Origin: Devosia faecipullorum
GTDB lineage: Bacteria > Pseudomonadota > Alphaproteobacteria > Rhizobiales > Devosiaceae
DNA length: 64,000 bases
Assembly: GCF_015158295.1 (NCBI RefSeq)
Contig: NZ_JACDXV010000001.1
Span: forward strand, 806,001-870,000
Direction of reading: 5' to 3'
The notes beneath the pieces were generated by a model. That model saw only the letters and a program-made list of their open reading frames with translations, ran no database searches and had not been told where the DNA came from. A program made the translations under genes and the position numbers. This document shows positions 51,511-59,122 of the stretch, piece after piece; the first letter of the stretch is position 1, and each line of letters begins with the position of its first letter.

Positions 51511-52398
51511 CACCCAGATCAGCACGAAACTGAGCAGGCGCAGCCCGTTTAACTGTTCGCCGAACAACAGGATGGCCAGCAGGAACTGGATGGACGGCGC
51601 CAGATATTGGAACATGCCGATCGTGGTGAGCCGCAAGCGCCTAACGCCATAGGTGAAGAGCAGCAGCGGCACCGCCGTTGCCGGCCCCGTCAGGACCAGC
51701 AGCAGCAGCAAGGTGGGATCGGCATGCACGCCGGGGCCATTGGTAGCGAGGTCGAAGATCACATAGCTCATGGCAAAAGGCGCAACCACCAGGGTTTCGG
51801 CAAACAGTCCCGTCGCCGGACCCGCCTCGGCGGTCTTGCGGATGTAGCCGTAGAAACCGAAAGTGAATGCCAGGCCCAGTGCGATATAGGGCACATTGCC
51901 CAGGCCCACCGACTGGATCACGATGGCAATCGCGGCAATCCCGATGGCGATGGTTTGCAGCCGGTTCTGTCGCTCGCCGAGAAAGATCATGCCGATGGCG
52001 ACATTGACCAGCGGATTGATGAAATAGCCGAAACTGGCTTCAAGCACCTGCCCGCTCTCAACGGCCCAGACATAGAGCAGCCAATTGGCCACCAGCAGAA
52101 TGGCCGACAGCCCGATGATGCGCATCTTGCGCCAATCGCGCAGCAGATTGCGCACATCGGCCATGCCGCGTGTCGCCACGATGATCCCCACCAGCAGCAG
52201 CAATGACCAGAGCGTCCGCTCCGCCACGATCAGCACTGAACCCGCCTGCTCCAGCAGGCGGAACAGAATGGGCAGGAACCCCCAGAGCAGATAGGCCGAC
52301 AAGGCCGCCGCGACGCCCTTGCTGGTTTCGCTGCTGCCAGCATTGGAGAGAGAGGCGGCCGGTGCGGCGACCTCTGGCGACTGCTCTGGAAGGGTCAT
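51454..52398 (-). CDS. rarD: RarD/EamA-family membrane transporter
   Basis: The 314-residue inner-membrane protein of the drug/metabolite transporter superfamily has ten predicted helices (GVAAALSAYLLWGFLPILF starts the first) and the RarD hallmarks ERTLWSLLLL, VANWLLYVWAV, ASFGYFINPLVNV and TTIGMFQYLAPSIQF. The substrate is unknown (the name comes from a chloramphenicol-sensitivity phenotype in other species). It converges on oxyR with a 57-base overlap and diverges from the host-attachment family gene. Confidence 0.92.
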   Translation of the reverse strand: MTLPEQSPEVAAPAASLSNAGSSETSKGVAAALSAYLLWGFLPILFRLLEQAGSVLIVAERTLWSLLLLVGIIVATRGMADVRNLLRDWRKMRIIGLSAILLVANWLLYVWAVESGQVLEASFGYFINPLVNVAIGMIFLGERQNRLQTIAIGIAAIAIVIQSVGLGNVPYIALGLAFTFGFYGYIRKTAEAGPATGLFAETLVVAPFAMSYVIFDLATNGPGVHADPTLLLLLVLTGPATAVPLLLFTYGVRRLRLTTIGMFQYLAPSIQFLLAILLFGEQLNGLRLLSFVLIWVSLVVFSYDSFRQRRARLA

Positions 52399-52591
52399 GA
52401 ATCAACTCCGCGCCACGCGGGCGCTCAGTCGATTTATCAGTCCCGCGCTGCTGCGACAAATCAGTCTTTGTGATCGCCATCCCTTGCAAAGCTTATGAGC
52501 CCCGCCAACCTTTTCCCCTAGTCGGACGTTTGGCTCAAAGGCCGCGACCCGCCTGTCGCGCTCGAACCCGTCCCAACGTGAGGAGCAGCAG

Positions 52592-53026
52592 ATGAAAAAG
52601 ACCGTAACCTGGATCCTTCTTGCCGATGGCACTCAGGCGCGCGTGCTGGAACATGCCGGCCCCGGAAAGGGGCTGGCCAGTATCAAGGGACTGGAATGGT
52701 CCATCCCGCCGCTGCAATCGAAAGAAATCGACACTGATCGTTCAGGCCGCGGCCCCACGGGCGGCGCGATGGAACCGCGCACCGACCCGGCCCAACACCG
52801 CGAAGCCGAATTCATCCGCGCCATTGCCGGCGCCCTCGACGAACAGGCCAAGGCCGGCACGTTCAACCGCCTGGTCATCGCCGCCGCCCCCATAGCCCTG
52901 GGCAATCTGCGCAAGGCGCTGTCCGAGCATGTGAAGAAAACCGTAGTGGCCGAACTCGACAAGGATCTGACCAATCTACCGACGCCGCAATTGACCCGGC
53001 ATCTCGACGGCATCATCGCCGTCTAA
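52592..53026 (+). CDS. host attachment family protein
   Basis: The 144-residue soluble protein has the start WILLADGTQARVLEH, the middle DPAQHREAEFIRAIAGALDE and LVIAAAPIALGNLRKALS, the pattern of the Host_attach family (PF10116, related to eRF1 domains of the baeRF group). The name comes from an Agrobacterium attachment study; the biochemical role is unknown. The eRF1-like fold suggests an interaction with ribosomes or nucleic acid, but this is inference. The ATG at 52592 follows GAGGAG. A REP-like element follows 50 bases after the stop. Confidence 0.88.
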   Translation: MKKTVTWILLADGTQARVLEHAGPGKGLASIKGLEWSIPPLQSKEIDTDRSGRGPTGGAMEPRTDPAQHREAEFIRAIAGALDEQAKAGTFNRLVIAAAPIALGNLRKALSEHVKKTVVAELDKDLTNLPTPQLTRHLDGIIAV

Positions 53027-53075
53027 GGTGGGGCCTAAGACCCGATTTCAGCACCTGCTGAATATCGCATTCCTT

Positions 53076-53105
53076 CGTCATTGCCCGGCTCGTCCGGGCA
53101 ATCCA
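53076..53105. repeat. REP-like palindrome
   Basis: CGTCATTGCCCGG at 53076-53088 and CCGGGCAATCCA at 53094-53105 form one more copy of the recurring element, with CTCGT as the central bases. It lies between two convergent genes. Confidence 0.8.
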
Positions 53106-53151
53106 CCTCTCGACGGAAATCTATTCACGATCAATGGATTAACAAGACACA

Positions 53152-53201
53152 CTGAATCACTAAGACAATCACCTGAATCAGCCTCTGAGCGATCTGAATC
53201 A
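53152..53201. repeat. three direct repeats CTGAATCA with 21-bp period
   Basis: CTGAATCA occurs at 53152-53159, 53173-53180 and 53194-53201, each start exactly 21 bases from the last. Intervening bases are not conserved. The exact two-helical-turn spacing suggests a protein-binding array, although the site is between two convergent genes, where promoters are not expected. Confidence 0.7.
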
Positions 53202-53240
53202 CTTCATGATCGGCGCCGCGACCGATGTCCGAAAACGCGC

Positions 53241-54101
53241 CTAGTCCTCTGAATCCTCGTCGCTTTCATCGCCATCGAAAGCATCGAGGAATTGCAGCAG
53301 CAGGGAGTTGACCAGATCGGGACGCTCGATGCTCGGAATATGGGCCGCGCCCTCCAGCAGCATCGCGAAGGCATTGGGCATGGTCTCGGACAGCGTCTCG
53401 TGCCGATCGATGATGGCGGAAAAATCCTCGCTGCCGACGATCAACAGCGCCGGCGCATTAACCGCATCGAGGCGGCCCCAGGCATCGGGACGGTCTTCTT
53501 CCTGGGTGAGGTTCGGCTTGGCCAGCGCCAGCCCGTTCATGTCGAGAAACAGCGCCCGCGCCGTGCCGCCGACCCGACCGCTCTGGCTGCGCGGACCGTC
53601 CAGCCATTCGTGCGCCTGCACCTTGTTGATGAGCTCGAGATCGCCCCGTTCCCAGGCGTCTTCTTCGGCCATTTCGATGGCGCTCTCTTCAGCCGTGGCG
53701 CTCCACGGCGCCCCGGTGACCGAGGTGCCGACAAGCACCAGCCCCAGCACCCGACCGGGATGGCGCAATGCGAAATCCAGCGCCAGCCCACCGCCCAGCG
53801 AACTGCCCACGAACAGCGCCGCGTGAATGTCGAGCGCATCGAGAACAGCTTCGAGATCGTCGAGATGGCTAAACGCCTCGTCCGGACTTTGGCTTTCGCC
53901 ATAGCCGCGCCGGTCATAGGCAATAGCGTGCCAACCGGCATCGGCGACAACCTGCATCTGGCTCAGCCACATGCGCTTGTCGCACACCCCGGCATGGAGA
54001 AACACGACCGGCAGGCCTTCGCCCTGTTCAATCGCGGCCAATACCGCATTGCCGATTTCAATCGAGAATGGCTCGGCGGGCTCCGCTGCGTCAGGGCTCA
54101 C
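53241..54101 (-). CDS. alpha/beta hydrolase
   Basis: The 286-residue protein has the alpha/beta hydrolase fold with oxyanion region VVFLHAGVCDKRMWLSQM, YDRRGYGES, nucleophile elbow GSSLGGGLA (Ser), an Asp in VGSEDFSAI and a His in LEGAAHIPSIERP. The catalytic triad is thus complete; the substrate is unknown. It has an acidic tail (DGDESDEDSED). The start is a GTG at 54101 that overlaps the stop of the small secreted protein upstream by four bases, so they are translationally coupled. Confidence 0.88.
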   Translation of the reverse strand: MSPDAAEPAEPFSIEIGNAVLAAIEQGEGLPVVFLHAGVCDKRMWLSQMQVVADAGWHAIAYDRRGYGESQSPDEAFSHLDDLEAVLDALDIHAALFVGSSLGGGLALDFALRHPGRVLGLVLVGTSVTGAPWSATAEESAIEMAEEDAWERGDLELINKVQAHEWLDGPRSQSGRVGGTARALFLDMNGLALAKPNLTQEEDRPDAWGRLDAVNAPALLIVGSEDFSAIIDRHETLSETMPNAFAMLLEGAAHIPSIERPDLVNSLLLQFLDAFDGDESDEDSED

Positions 54102-54427
54102 TGCAACAAAGCCGCGCAGAACTTGATATTGGCCTTTTCGCCCAGCCAGCAGCCGGGCTCATCCTCGATGGGCAGGAACGAGCCCAAATCCTGAGGATAG
54201 CGCTGGCCTTCAATGCCGAGATAACCGATCCCCGCGCCATCGGCGACATGAGCGAAGACAAAATTCTGTCCATCTGGGAGGGTGAAGGTGATGCCGCCGC
54301 CATCGACGGTCACATCGCAATCGAATGTGTCATAGCCGGTGAGCGAGCATTGTCCCGGTGCGGCATTGGCCGGAACGGCGAAGGCAAGGCCAGCCAGCAG
54401 CATCGCCCCCGTCACGAAAATCTTCAT
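54098..54427 (-). CDS. small secreted protein of unknown function
   Basis: This 109-residue protein has a signal peptide (MKIFVTGAMLLAGLAFAVPANA, cleavage near 22) and a mature part with four cysteines (QCSLTGYDTFDCDVTVDG early, CWLGEKANIKFC late), probably forming two disulfides in the periplasm. I recognise no family. The ATG at 54427 is preceded by GGGGGAATGG. It is coupled to the alpha/beta hydrolase downstream by a four-base overlap, which suggests a functional link that I cannot name. Confidence 0.75.
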   Translation of the reverse strand: MKIFVTGAMLLAGLAFAVPANAAPGQCSLTGYDTFDCDVTVDGGGITFTLPDGQNFVFAHVADGAGIGYLGIEGQRYPQDLGSFLPIEDEPGCWLGEKANIKFCAALLQ

Positions 54428-54572
54428 CCATTCCCCCAGACGACAAACCCTATCGGCCATTCTCGCCGTTTTGCACAGCTTATCGCAGAAAGTCCAGCGG
54501 ACCCAATGGCTTTTCGCAAGGGCTTGGCCGTTTGGTAAAACGGGCGCAACTCTCCGTTGCGCCCCTTTCCCA

Positions 54573-54932
54573 TCAGTTCCGAACCACCAGATCGGGCGCT
54601 TCTTCGCCCTCCGCCTTTGCCAAAGGCGCGGCTGGTGCTGGGCGCAAGGCTGGCGCGGTCACCGGCGGCTGGGCCGGCGGCGGGGGTGGCGCCAGTTTCG
54701 ACGCCTCGCCGGGACGTTGCGCGGGCGGCGGCGGCGGAGCCGCCTTGACCGGAGCGACAGGCGCACCGGCGGCGCAGGGCGCGCCCGCCGCGCAGGGGGC
54801 GCCTGCAGCGGCGCTCGTCGTCTGCCCATAGACGGGGCGCGGTGGCACCGGCTTGCTCAGATGATCCGCGGCAATGGCGGCAGTGGTGACGGCCAGCGCC
54901 GCACCGAAAAGCAGAGTATTGCGGCCACTCAT
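54573..54932 (-). CDS. proline-rich single-pass periplasmic protein, sulfur operon
   Basis: This 119-residue protein has one N-terminal membrane anchor or signal (about 6-22, LLFGAALAVTTAAIAA) and then a Pro/Ala-rich region with a short tandem repeat of about six residues (AAGAPC, AAGAPC, AAGAPV) that leaves two cysteines. The tail is PLAKAEGEEAPDLVV. No family is recognised. Its ATG overlaps the stop of the YeeE/YedE transporter gene by four bases, so it is made with it. A periplasmic sulfur-handling helper using the two Cys is conceivable but speculative. Confidence 0.72.
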   Translation of the reverse strand: MSGRNTLLFGAALAVTTAAIAADHLSKPVPPRPVYGQTTSAAAGAPCAAGAPCAAGAPVAPVKAAPPPPPAQRPGEASKLAPPPPPAQPPVTAPALRPAPAAPLAKAEGEEAPDLVVRN

Positions 54933-56140
54933 TTCTTGAACCCATCCAGACCGAAAACGGGGCGCAGCCAGACGCCACCGATGGAACCGACAAAGGCGGC
55001 GGCGAACCACAGCCAGCCATGCACGCTGCCGGTGGCGATGCCGGAGAACAGTGCCCCGATATTGCAGCCAAAGGAGAGACGCGCGCCATAGCCCATCAAC
55101 AGGCCACCGATGATGGCGGCGAGCAGCGAGCCGAGCGGCAGCTTGGCCTTGGGCGCGAACTTCCCGGCAATGGCGGCAGCGGCGGCAGCGCCGAGCACGA
55201 GGCCGAAATCCATCACCGAAACGCTGTCCGCCAGCACGCTGGAATTGAGCGCCTGCGCCTGTGCCGGCCAGGTCCAGAATTCCCAACTCGCCACATCCAC
55301 GCCGACGGCCTGGGCGATTTTCGCGCCCCAGAGGCCAAATCCATAGGTGATCGACCAGGGATGGCCGGCCAGCAGCAGCGTGGCGATATTGAGCAGCGCC
55401 AAAACCAATCCGGCGCCGATCAGCGGCCAGGGACCATAGAGCACCCAGCTCCAGCCCTGCCGCGCCGGGGCGGGTTCGGGCTCGATATTGCCATGCACGC
55501 GCTTTTCGATCAGCGCGGTGATCAGGGCGACGATGGCAAGCCCGGCAATGGTGGCGGCCAGGGCTAAGCCGACGCCCAGTTCCGCGCCGAGGCTGATCGC
55601 CGGCAGCGCCGGCTGTTCCAGCCAGAACGGCAGATGCGCCGTGCCGATAACGGCCCCGATGATGAAGAAAGCCAGCGTTACCAGCATGCGCGCCGAGCCA
55701 CCGCCGACGGTGAACAGCGTGCCCGAGCCGCAGCCGCCGCCCAATTGCATGCCCAGCCCGAAAATGGCTGCGCCGAGCAGCACCGAGACCCCGACCGGAG
55801 CCATGGCCCCGACCATGGGCTGGCCACCGATATTGCCCGCCACCACAAGTGGCAGCATGGCCAGCGCGGCAACGCCGATGGTCAGCATCTGCGCCCGCAT
55901 GCCGCGACCGCGCTTTTCCACCACCATGCGCTTCCAGCCGCCGGTAAATCCGAACGAGCCGTGATAGAGCGCCACGCCCAACCCGCCGCCGATCAGAAAC
56001 AGCGTGCCCTGCCGCAGATCGACCTGCCAGGTGATGAAAAGAAAGCCCGCCACAAGGAAAGCGGCGGCAACGAGGAGAGGCGCGCGGTCCACTGCCACCG
56101 GGAGCAGGAATTTGGGCGCTGACGCTGAAATATCGCTCAT
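54929..56140 (-). CDS. YeeE/YedE family sulfur transporter (TsuA-like)
   Basis: This 403-residue polytopic protein of the YeeE/YedE family, the group of the thiosulfate transporter TsuA, has about ten helices in two inverted halves. The hallmark cysteine motifs are GGGCGSGTLFTVGGG and LSFGCNIGALFSG; the Cys in such motifs pass thiosulfate through the membrane in TsuA. The ATG at 56140 starts MSDISASAPKF. The frame is open upstream, but that part overlaps a REP-like element. It lies downstream of a periplasmic rhodanese and upstream of the proline-rich gene. Confidence 0.9.
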   Translation of the reverse strand: MSDISASAPKFLLPVAVDRAPLLVAAAFLVAGFLFITWQVDLRQGTLFLIGGGLGVALYHGSFGFTGGWKRMVVEKRGRGMRAQMLTIGVAALAMLPLVVAGNIGGQPMVGAMAPVGVSVLLGAAIFGLGMQLGGGCGSGTLFTVGGGSARMLVTLAFFIIGAVIGTAHLPFWLEQPALPAISLGAELGVGLALAATIAGLAIVALITALIEKRVHGNIEPEPAPARQGWSWVLYGPWPLIGAGLVLALLNIATLLLAGHPWSITYGFGLWGAKIAQAVGVDVASWEFWTWPAQAQALNSSVLADSVSVMDFGLVLGAAAAAAIAGKFAPKAKLPLGSLLAAIIGGLLMGYGARLSFGCNIGALFSGIATGSVHGWLWFAAAFVGSIGGVWLRPVFGLDGFKK

Positions 56141-56223
56141 GTTTCTCGAAAGTGAAGTGTTCAAAAAGAGTCTGGATGCTGCGACCTGCGGACGCAACAT
56201 CCAGGATATGTCCGCTGTATTTT

Positions 56224-56253
56224 CGTCACCACCCGGCCTATCCGGGTGGTCCA
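56224..56253. repeat. REP-like palindrome variant
   Basis: CGTCACCACCCGG at 56224-56236 and CCGGGTGGTCCA at 56242-56253, around CCTAT, are a copy with compensating changes in both arms. It lies between the rhodanese gene and the transporter gene. Confidence 0.75.
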
Positions 56254-56285
56254 TCCTGAGTGACGCCGAAGCGCGTCATCGCGTC

Positions 56286-57191
56286 TTACTGGATCGGGCG
56301 AGCCGGATCGGCAGCCCATTCGGCCATCGAGCCGTCATACATGGCGGTGTTCTTGTTGCCGCCCACTTCGCTCAGCCCGAACCAGGCAATGGACGCCCAA
56401 TGGCCGGTATTGCAGAAGACGATATTCTTCTCATCGGCAGCCAGCCCGGCGCCCGCTGCCAGAGCAGCGACGGTTTCGGGCAGCGCGAAGCTGGCATAAT
56501 CGGCGCTGTAGAAGCTCGAATGCGGAATATTGCGCGCACCCGGAATGGTGCCTTCAATGCGCACGACTGGGCTCTTGCCCTGGCCAAGGAATTGCGCTTC
56601 CGGCCGGCCGTCGATCAGCGCCGTGCCGTCGGCCAGTGCGGCCTCGACATCCGGGGTGGTGGCGCGCAATTCGGGACGCACATTGATCGGGAACGTGGTG
56701 GCCACCGGCACGAAGGCTTCGGCGACGCGCTCGCCGCCGGCCGCGTCATATTGGCGCCAGCCGCCGTCCAGGATCGAGACCGCGTCATGGCCAAGATATT
56801 TGAACGTCCAGTAGACGCGGGTCGCGCCGCCGAATTCCGAGGAATCGGTGCCCCAGGGAATGATCACCACATGATCGTCGCCATCGATGCCGAGGTCGCC
56901 GATCAGCTTGGCGATTTCGGCATCGCCCGGAATCTGCGCCGGAACGCCCTGCACTTCCGTGCGCCAGCCATAGGAGCCATAAGGCGCGACGGGCGCACCG
57001 GCGACATAGGGCAGCTCGCCCAGATCGGTGTCGGCAACATTGTCGCGAATATCGAGCAAGACGACATTATCGTCGCCGGCATGGGTCTTGACCCATTCGG
57101 CCGTCACCAGCGGCGTCACATCCTGCGCCTGAACGAATACGGGGGCCGCAACGACGAAAGCGGCGGCGGCGACGAACGATGCGATACGCAT
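56286..57191 (-). CDS. periplasmic rhodanese-like sulfurtransferase
   Basis: This 301-residue protein has a signal peptide (MRIASFVAAAAFVVAAPVFVQA, cleavage near 22) and two rhodanese domains. The first (about 25-150) has no active Cys, with the DIRDNVAD and PYGSYGW region. The second has the catalytic Cys in VFCNTGHWAS and the DGRPEAQFLG motif. Thiosulfate or 3-mercaptopyruvate is the usual donor for two-domain rhodaneses. The ATG at 57191 has GGAG 8 bases upstream. It heads an operon with a YeeE/YedE transporter, pointing to periplasmic handling of thiosulfate-like sulfur. Confidence 0.92.
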   Translation of the reverse strand: MRIASFVAAAAFVVAAPVFVQAQDVTPLVTAEWVKTHAGDDNVVLLDIRDNVADTDLGELPYVAGAPVAPYGSYGWRTEVQGVPAQIPGDAEIAKLIGDLGIDGDDHVVIIPWGTDSSEFGGATRVYWTFKYLGHDAVSILDGGWRQYDAAGGERVAEAFVPVATTFPINVRPELRATTPDVEAALADGTALIDGRPEAQFLGQGKSPVVRIEGTIPGARNIPHSSFYSADYASFALPETVAALAAGAGLAADEKNIVFCNTGHWASIAWFGLSEVGGNKNTAMYDGSMAEWAADPARPIQ

Positions 57192-57308
57192 GGCGAACAC
57201 TCCAGAATTAGAAATTCATGCTTTTTCTACACTGGATTGATCGGGTTTTCGTGGATGCTTGCTCCAAAATGCGCAGGGGTCGGAGCAAAATAGGCTCATT
57301 CTGCGACC

Positions 57309-57339
57309 CAAAAAGAAAGAGCGGACCCATGGCCCGCTC
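57309..57339 (-). terminator. ettA: Rho-independent terminator of ettA
   Basis: GAGCGGACC at 57319-57327 and GGCCCGCTC at 57331-57339 form a 9-bp stem with one G-T wobble. On the minus strand TTTCTTTTTGGG follows. It lies 10 bases after the ettA stop. Confidence 0.85.
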
Positions 57340-57348
57340 TCCTCATGG

Positions 57349-59004
57349 CTACCGTGTCAGCGGCTTGTAGGTCGCCCGCCTGGGATTGACCGCATCGGCC
57401 CCCAGGCGCCGCACCTTGTCGGCCTCATAGTCCTGGAAATTACCTTCGAACCATTCGACATGGCTGTCGCCTTCAAAGGCCAGCATATGGGTGGCCAGAC
57501 GGTCGAGGAACATGCGGTCGTGGCTGATGATCACAGCGCAACCGGCGAATTCCTCCAGCGCCTCTTCAAGCGCGGCGAGGGTTTCGGTGTCGAGGTCGTT
57601 GGTCGGTTCGTCGAGCAGCAGCACATTGGCGCCGCTCTTGAGCATCTTGGCCAGGTGCACGCGATTGCGCTGTCCGCCCGAGAGATTGCCCACCTTCTGC
57701 TGCTGATCGCCGCCCTTGAAGTTGAAGGCCGAGGTATAGGCGCGCGAATTCATTTCACGCTTGCCCAGCATCAGCACTTCGTCACCCTCCGAGATTTCCT
57801 CCCAGACGGTCTTGTTGGGGTCGAGCGCGTCGCGGCTCTGGTCCACATAGCCCAGATGCACGTTCTCGGCGACGGTGACACTGCCGCTATCGGGCTGTTC
57901 CTGACCGGTCAGCATCTTGAACAGGGTGGTCTTGCCCGCCCCGTTCGGCCCGATAATGCCGACAATGCCGCCCGGGGGCAGCTTGAAGCTGAGATTGTCG
58001 ATCAGCAGGCGATCGCCAAACGACTTGGAAAGCCCTTCGACGTCGATGACATTGTGGCCGAGGCGTTCGCCGGGCGGAATGATGATCTGGGCGGTGTGCG
58101 ACTGGGTGCGGGCCTCGTTGAGCTTGACCAGTTCGTCATAGGCCTTGATACGCGCCTTCGACTTGGCCTGCCGCGCCTGCGGCGACTGGCCCATCCATTC
58201 CTTTTCGCGCTCCAGCACCTTGGCGCGGGCCGCGTCCTCGCTCTTTTCCTGGGCGAAACGCTTGGCCTTGGCATCGAGATAGGCCGAGTAATTGCCCTCA
58301 TAGGGCACGCCGCGGCCACGGTCGAGTTCGAGAATCCAGCCGGTGACATTGTCGAGGAAATAGCGGTCGTGGGTGATGATCAGCACTGCGCCCTCGAATT
58401 CGCGCAGGTGCCGTTCGAGCCATGCCGTGGTTTCGGCGTCGAGATGGTTGGTCGGTTCGTCCAGCAGCAGCAGGTCGGGCTTGGACAGCAGCAGCGCACA
58501 CAGCGCCACACGGCGCTTCTCGCCGCCCGAAAGATTGGTGACATCGGCATCGCCCGGCGGGCAGCCCAGAGCCTCCATGGCCACTTCCACCTGGGATTCG
58601 AGATCCCACAGATTCTGCGCATCGATGATGTCCTGGAGCTTGGTCGCCTCGTCGGCGGTCTCGTCGGAATAATTCATCATCAATTCGTTGTAGCGATCGA
58701 CGACGTCCTTCTTTTCCTTGACGCCCATCATGACGTTGCCGAGCACGTTGAGCGCCGGGTCGAGCTGGGGCTCCTGGGCGAGATAACCGACGCGGGCGCC
58801 ATCGGCGACCCAGGCTTCGCCGGTGAATTCGGTGTCGATGCCGGCCATGATCTTGAGCAGCGTCGATTTACCCGAGCCATTGGGGCCGAGCACGCCGATC
58901 TTGGCGTCGGGATAGAAGGAGAGGTTGATGTTATCCAGCACCTTCTTGCCGCCGGCATAGGCCTTGGACATTCCGTGCATGTGATAGATGAACTGGCGCG
59001 CCAT
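57349..59004 (-). CDS. ettA: energy-dependent translational throttle protein EttA (ABC-F)
   Basis: EttA binds the ribosomal E site and gates translation according to energy state. The 551-residue soluble protein has two ABC domains: Walker A GPNGSGKST, signature LSGGEKRRVALC and Walker B LLLDEPTNHLD in the first, and GPNGAGKTT, LSGGQRNRVHL and LLLDEPTNDLD in the second. The two are joined by the P-site tRNA interaction motif linker (about 245-320). No membrane domains are present. The Arm and linker lengths fit EttA rather than Uup. The ATG at 59004 starts MARQFIYHMHGMSKAY, the family's normal N-terminus. Confidence 0.95.
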   Translation of the reverse strand: MARQFIYHMHGMSKAYAGGKKVLDNINLSFYPDAKIGVLGPNGSGKSTLLKIMAGIDTEFTGEAWVADGARVGYLAQEPQLDPALNVLGNVMMGVKEKKDVVDRYNELMMNYSDETADEATKLQDIIDAQNLWDLESQVEVAMEALGCPPGDADVTNLSGGEKRRVALCALLLSKPDLLLLDEPTNHLDAETTAWLERHLREFEGAVLIITHDRYFLDNVTGWILELDRGRGVPYEGNYSAYLDAKAKRFAQEKSEDAARAKVLEREKEWMGQSPQARQAKSKARIKAYDELVKLNEARTQSHTAQIIIPPGERLGHNVIDVEGLSKSFGDRLLIDNLSFKLPPGGIVGIIGPNGAGKTTLFKMLTGQEQPDSGSVTVAENVHLGYVDQSRDALDPNKTVWEEISEGDEVLMLGKREMNSRAYTSAFNFKGGDQQQKVGNLSGGQRNRVHLAKMLKSGANVLLLDEPTNDLDTETLAALEEALEEFAGCAVIISHDRMFLDRLATHMLAFEGDSHVEWFEGNFQDYEADKVRRLGADAVNPRRATYKPLTR

Positions 59005-59122
59005 GGCGTCGAAACCTTTTGAAAATTGGGCGTGATTTGGCGCTTATGTAGGCTAACCGGCAGGAAGGGGCAACGGGGCGCGGCGTTTCGCCGATCCGGT
59101 CTCCAACCTGATGGCCGCGCGC

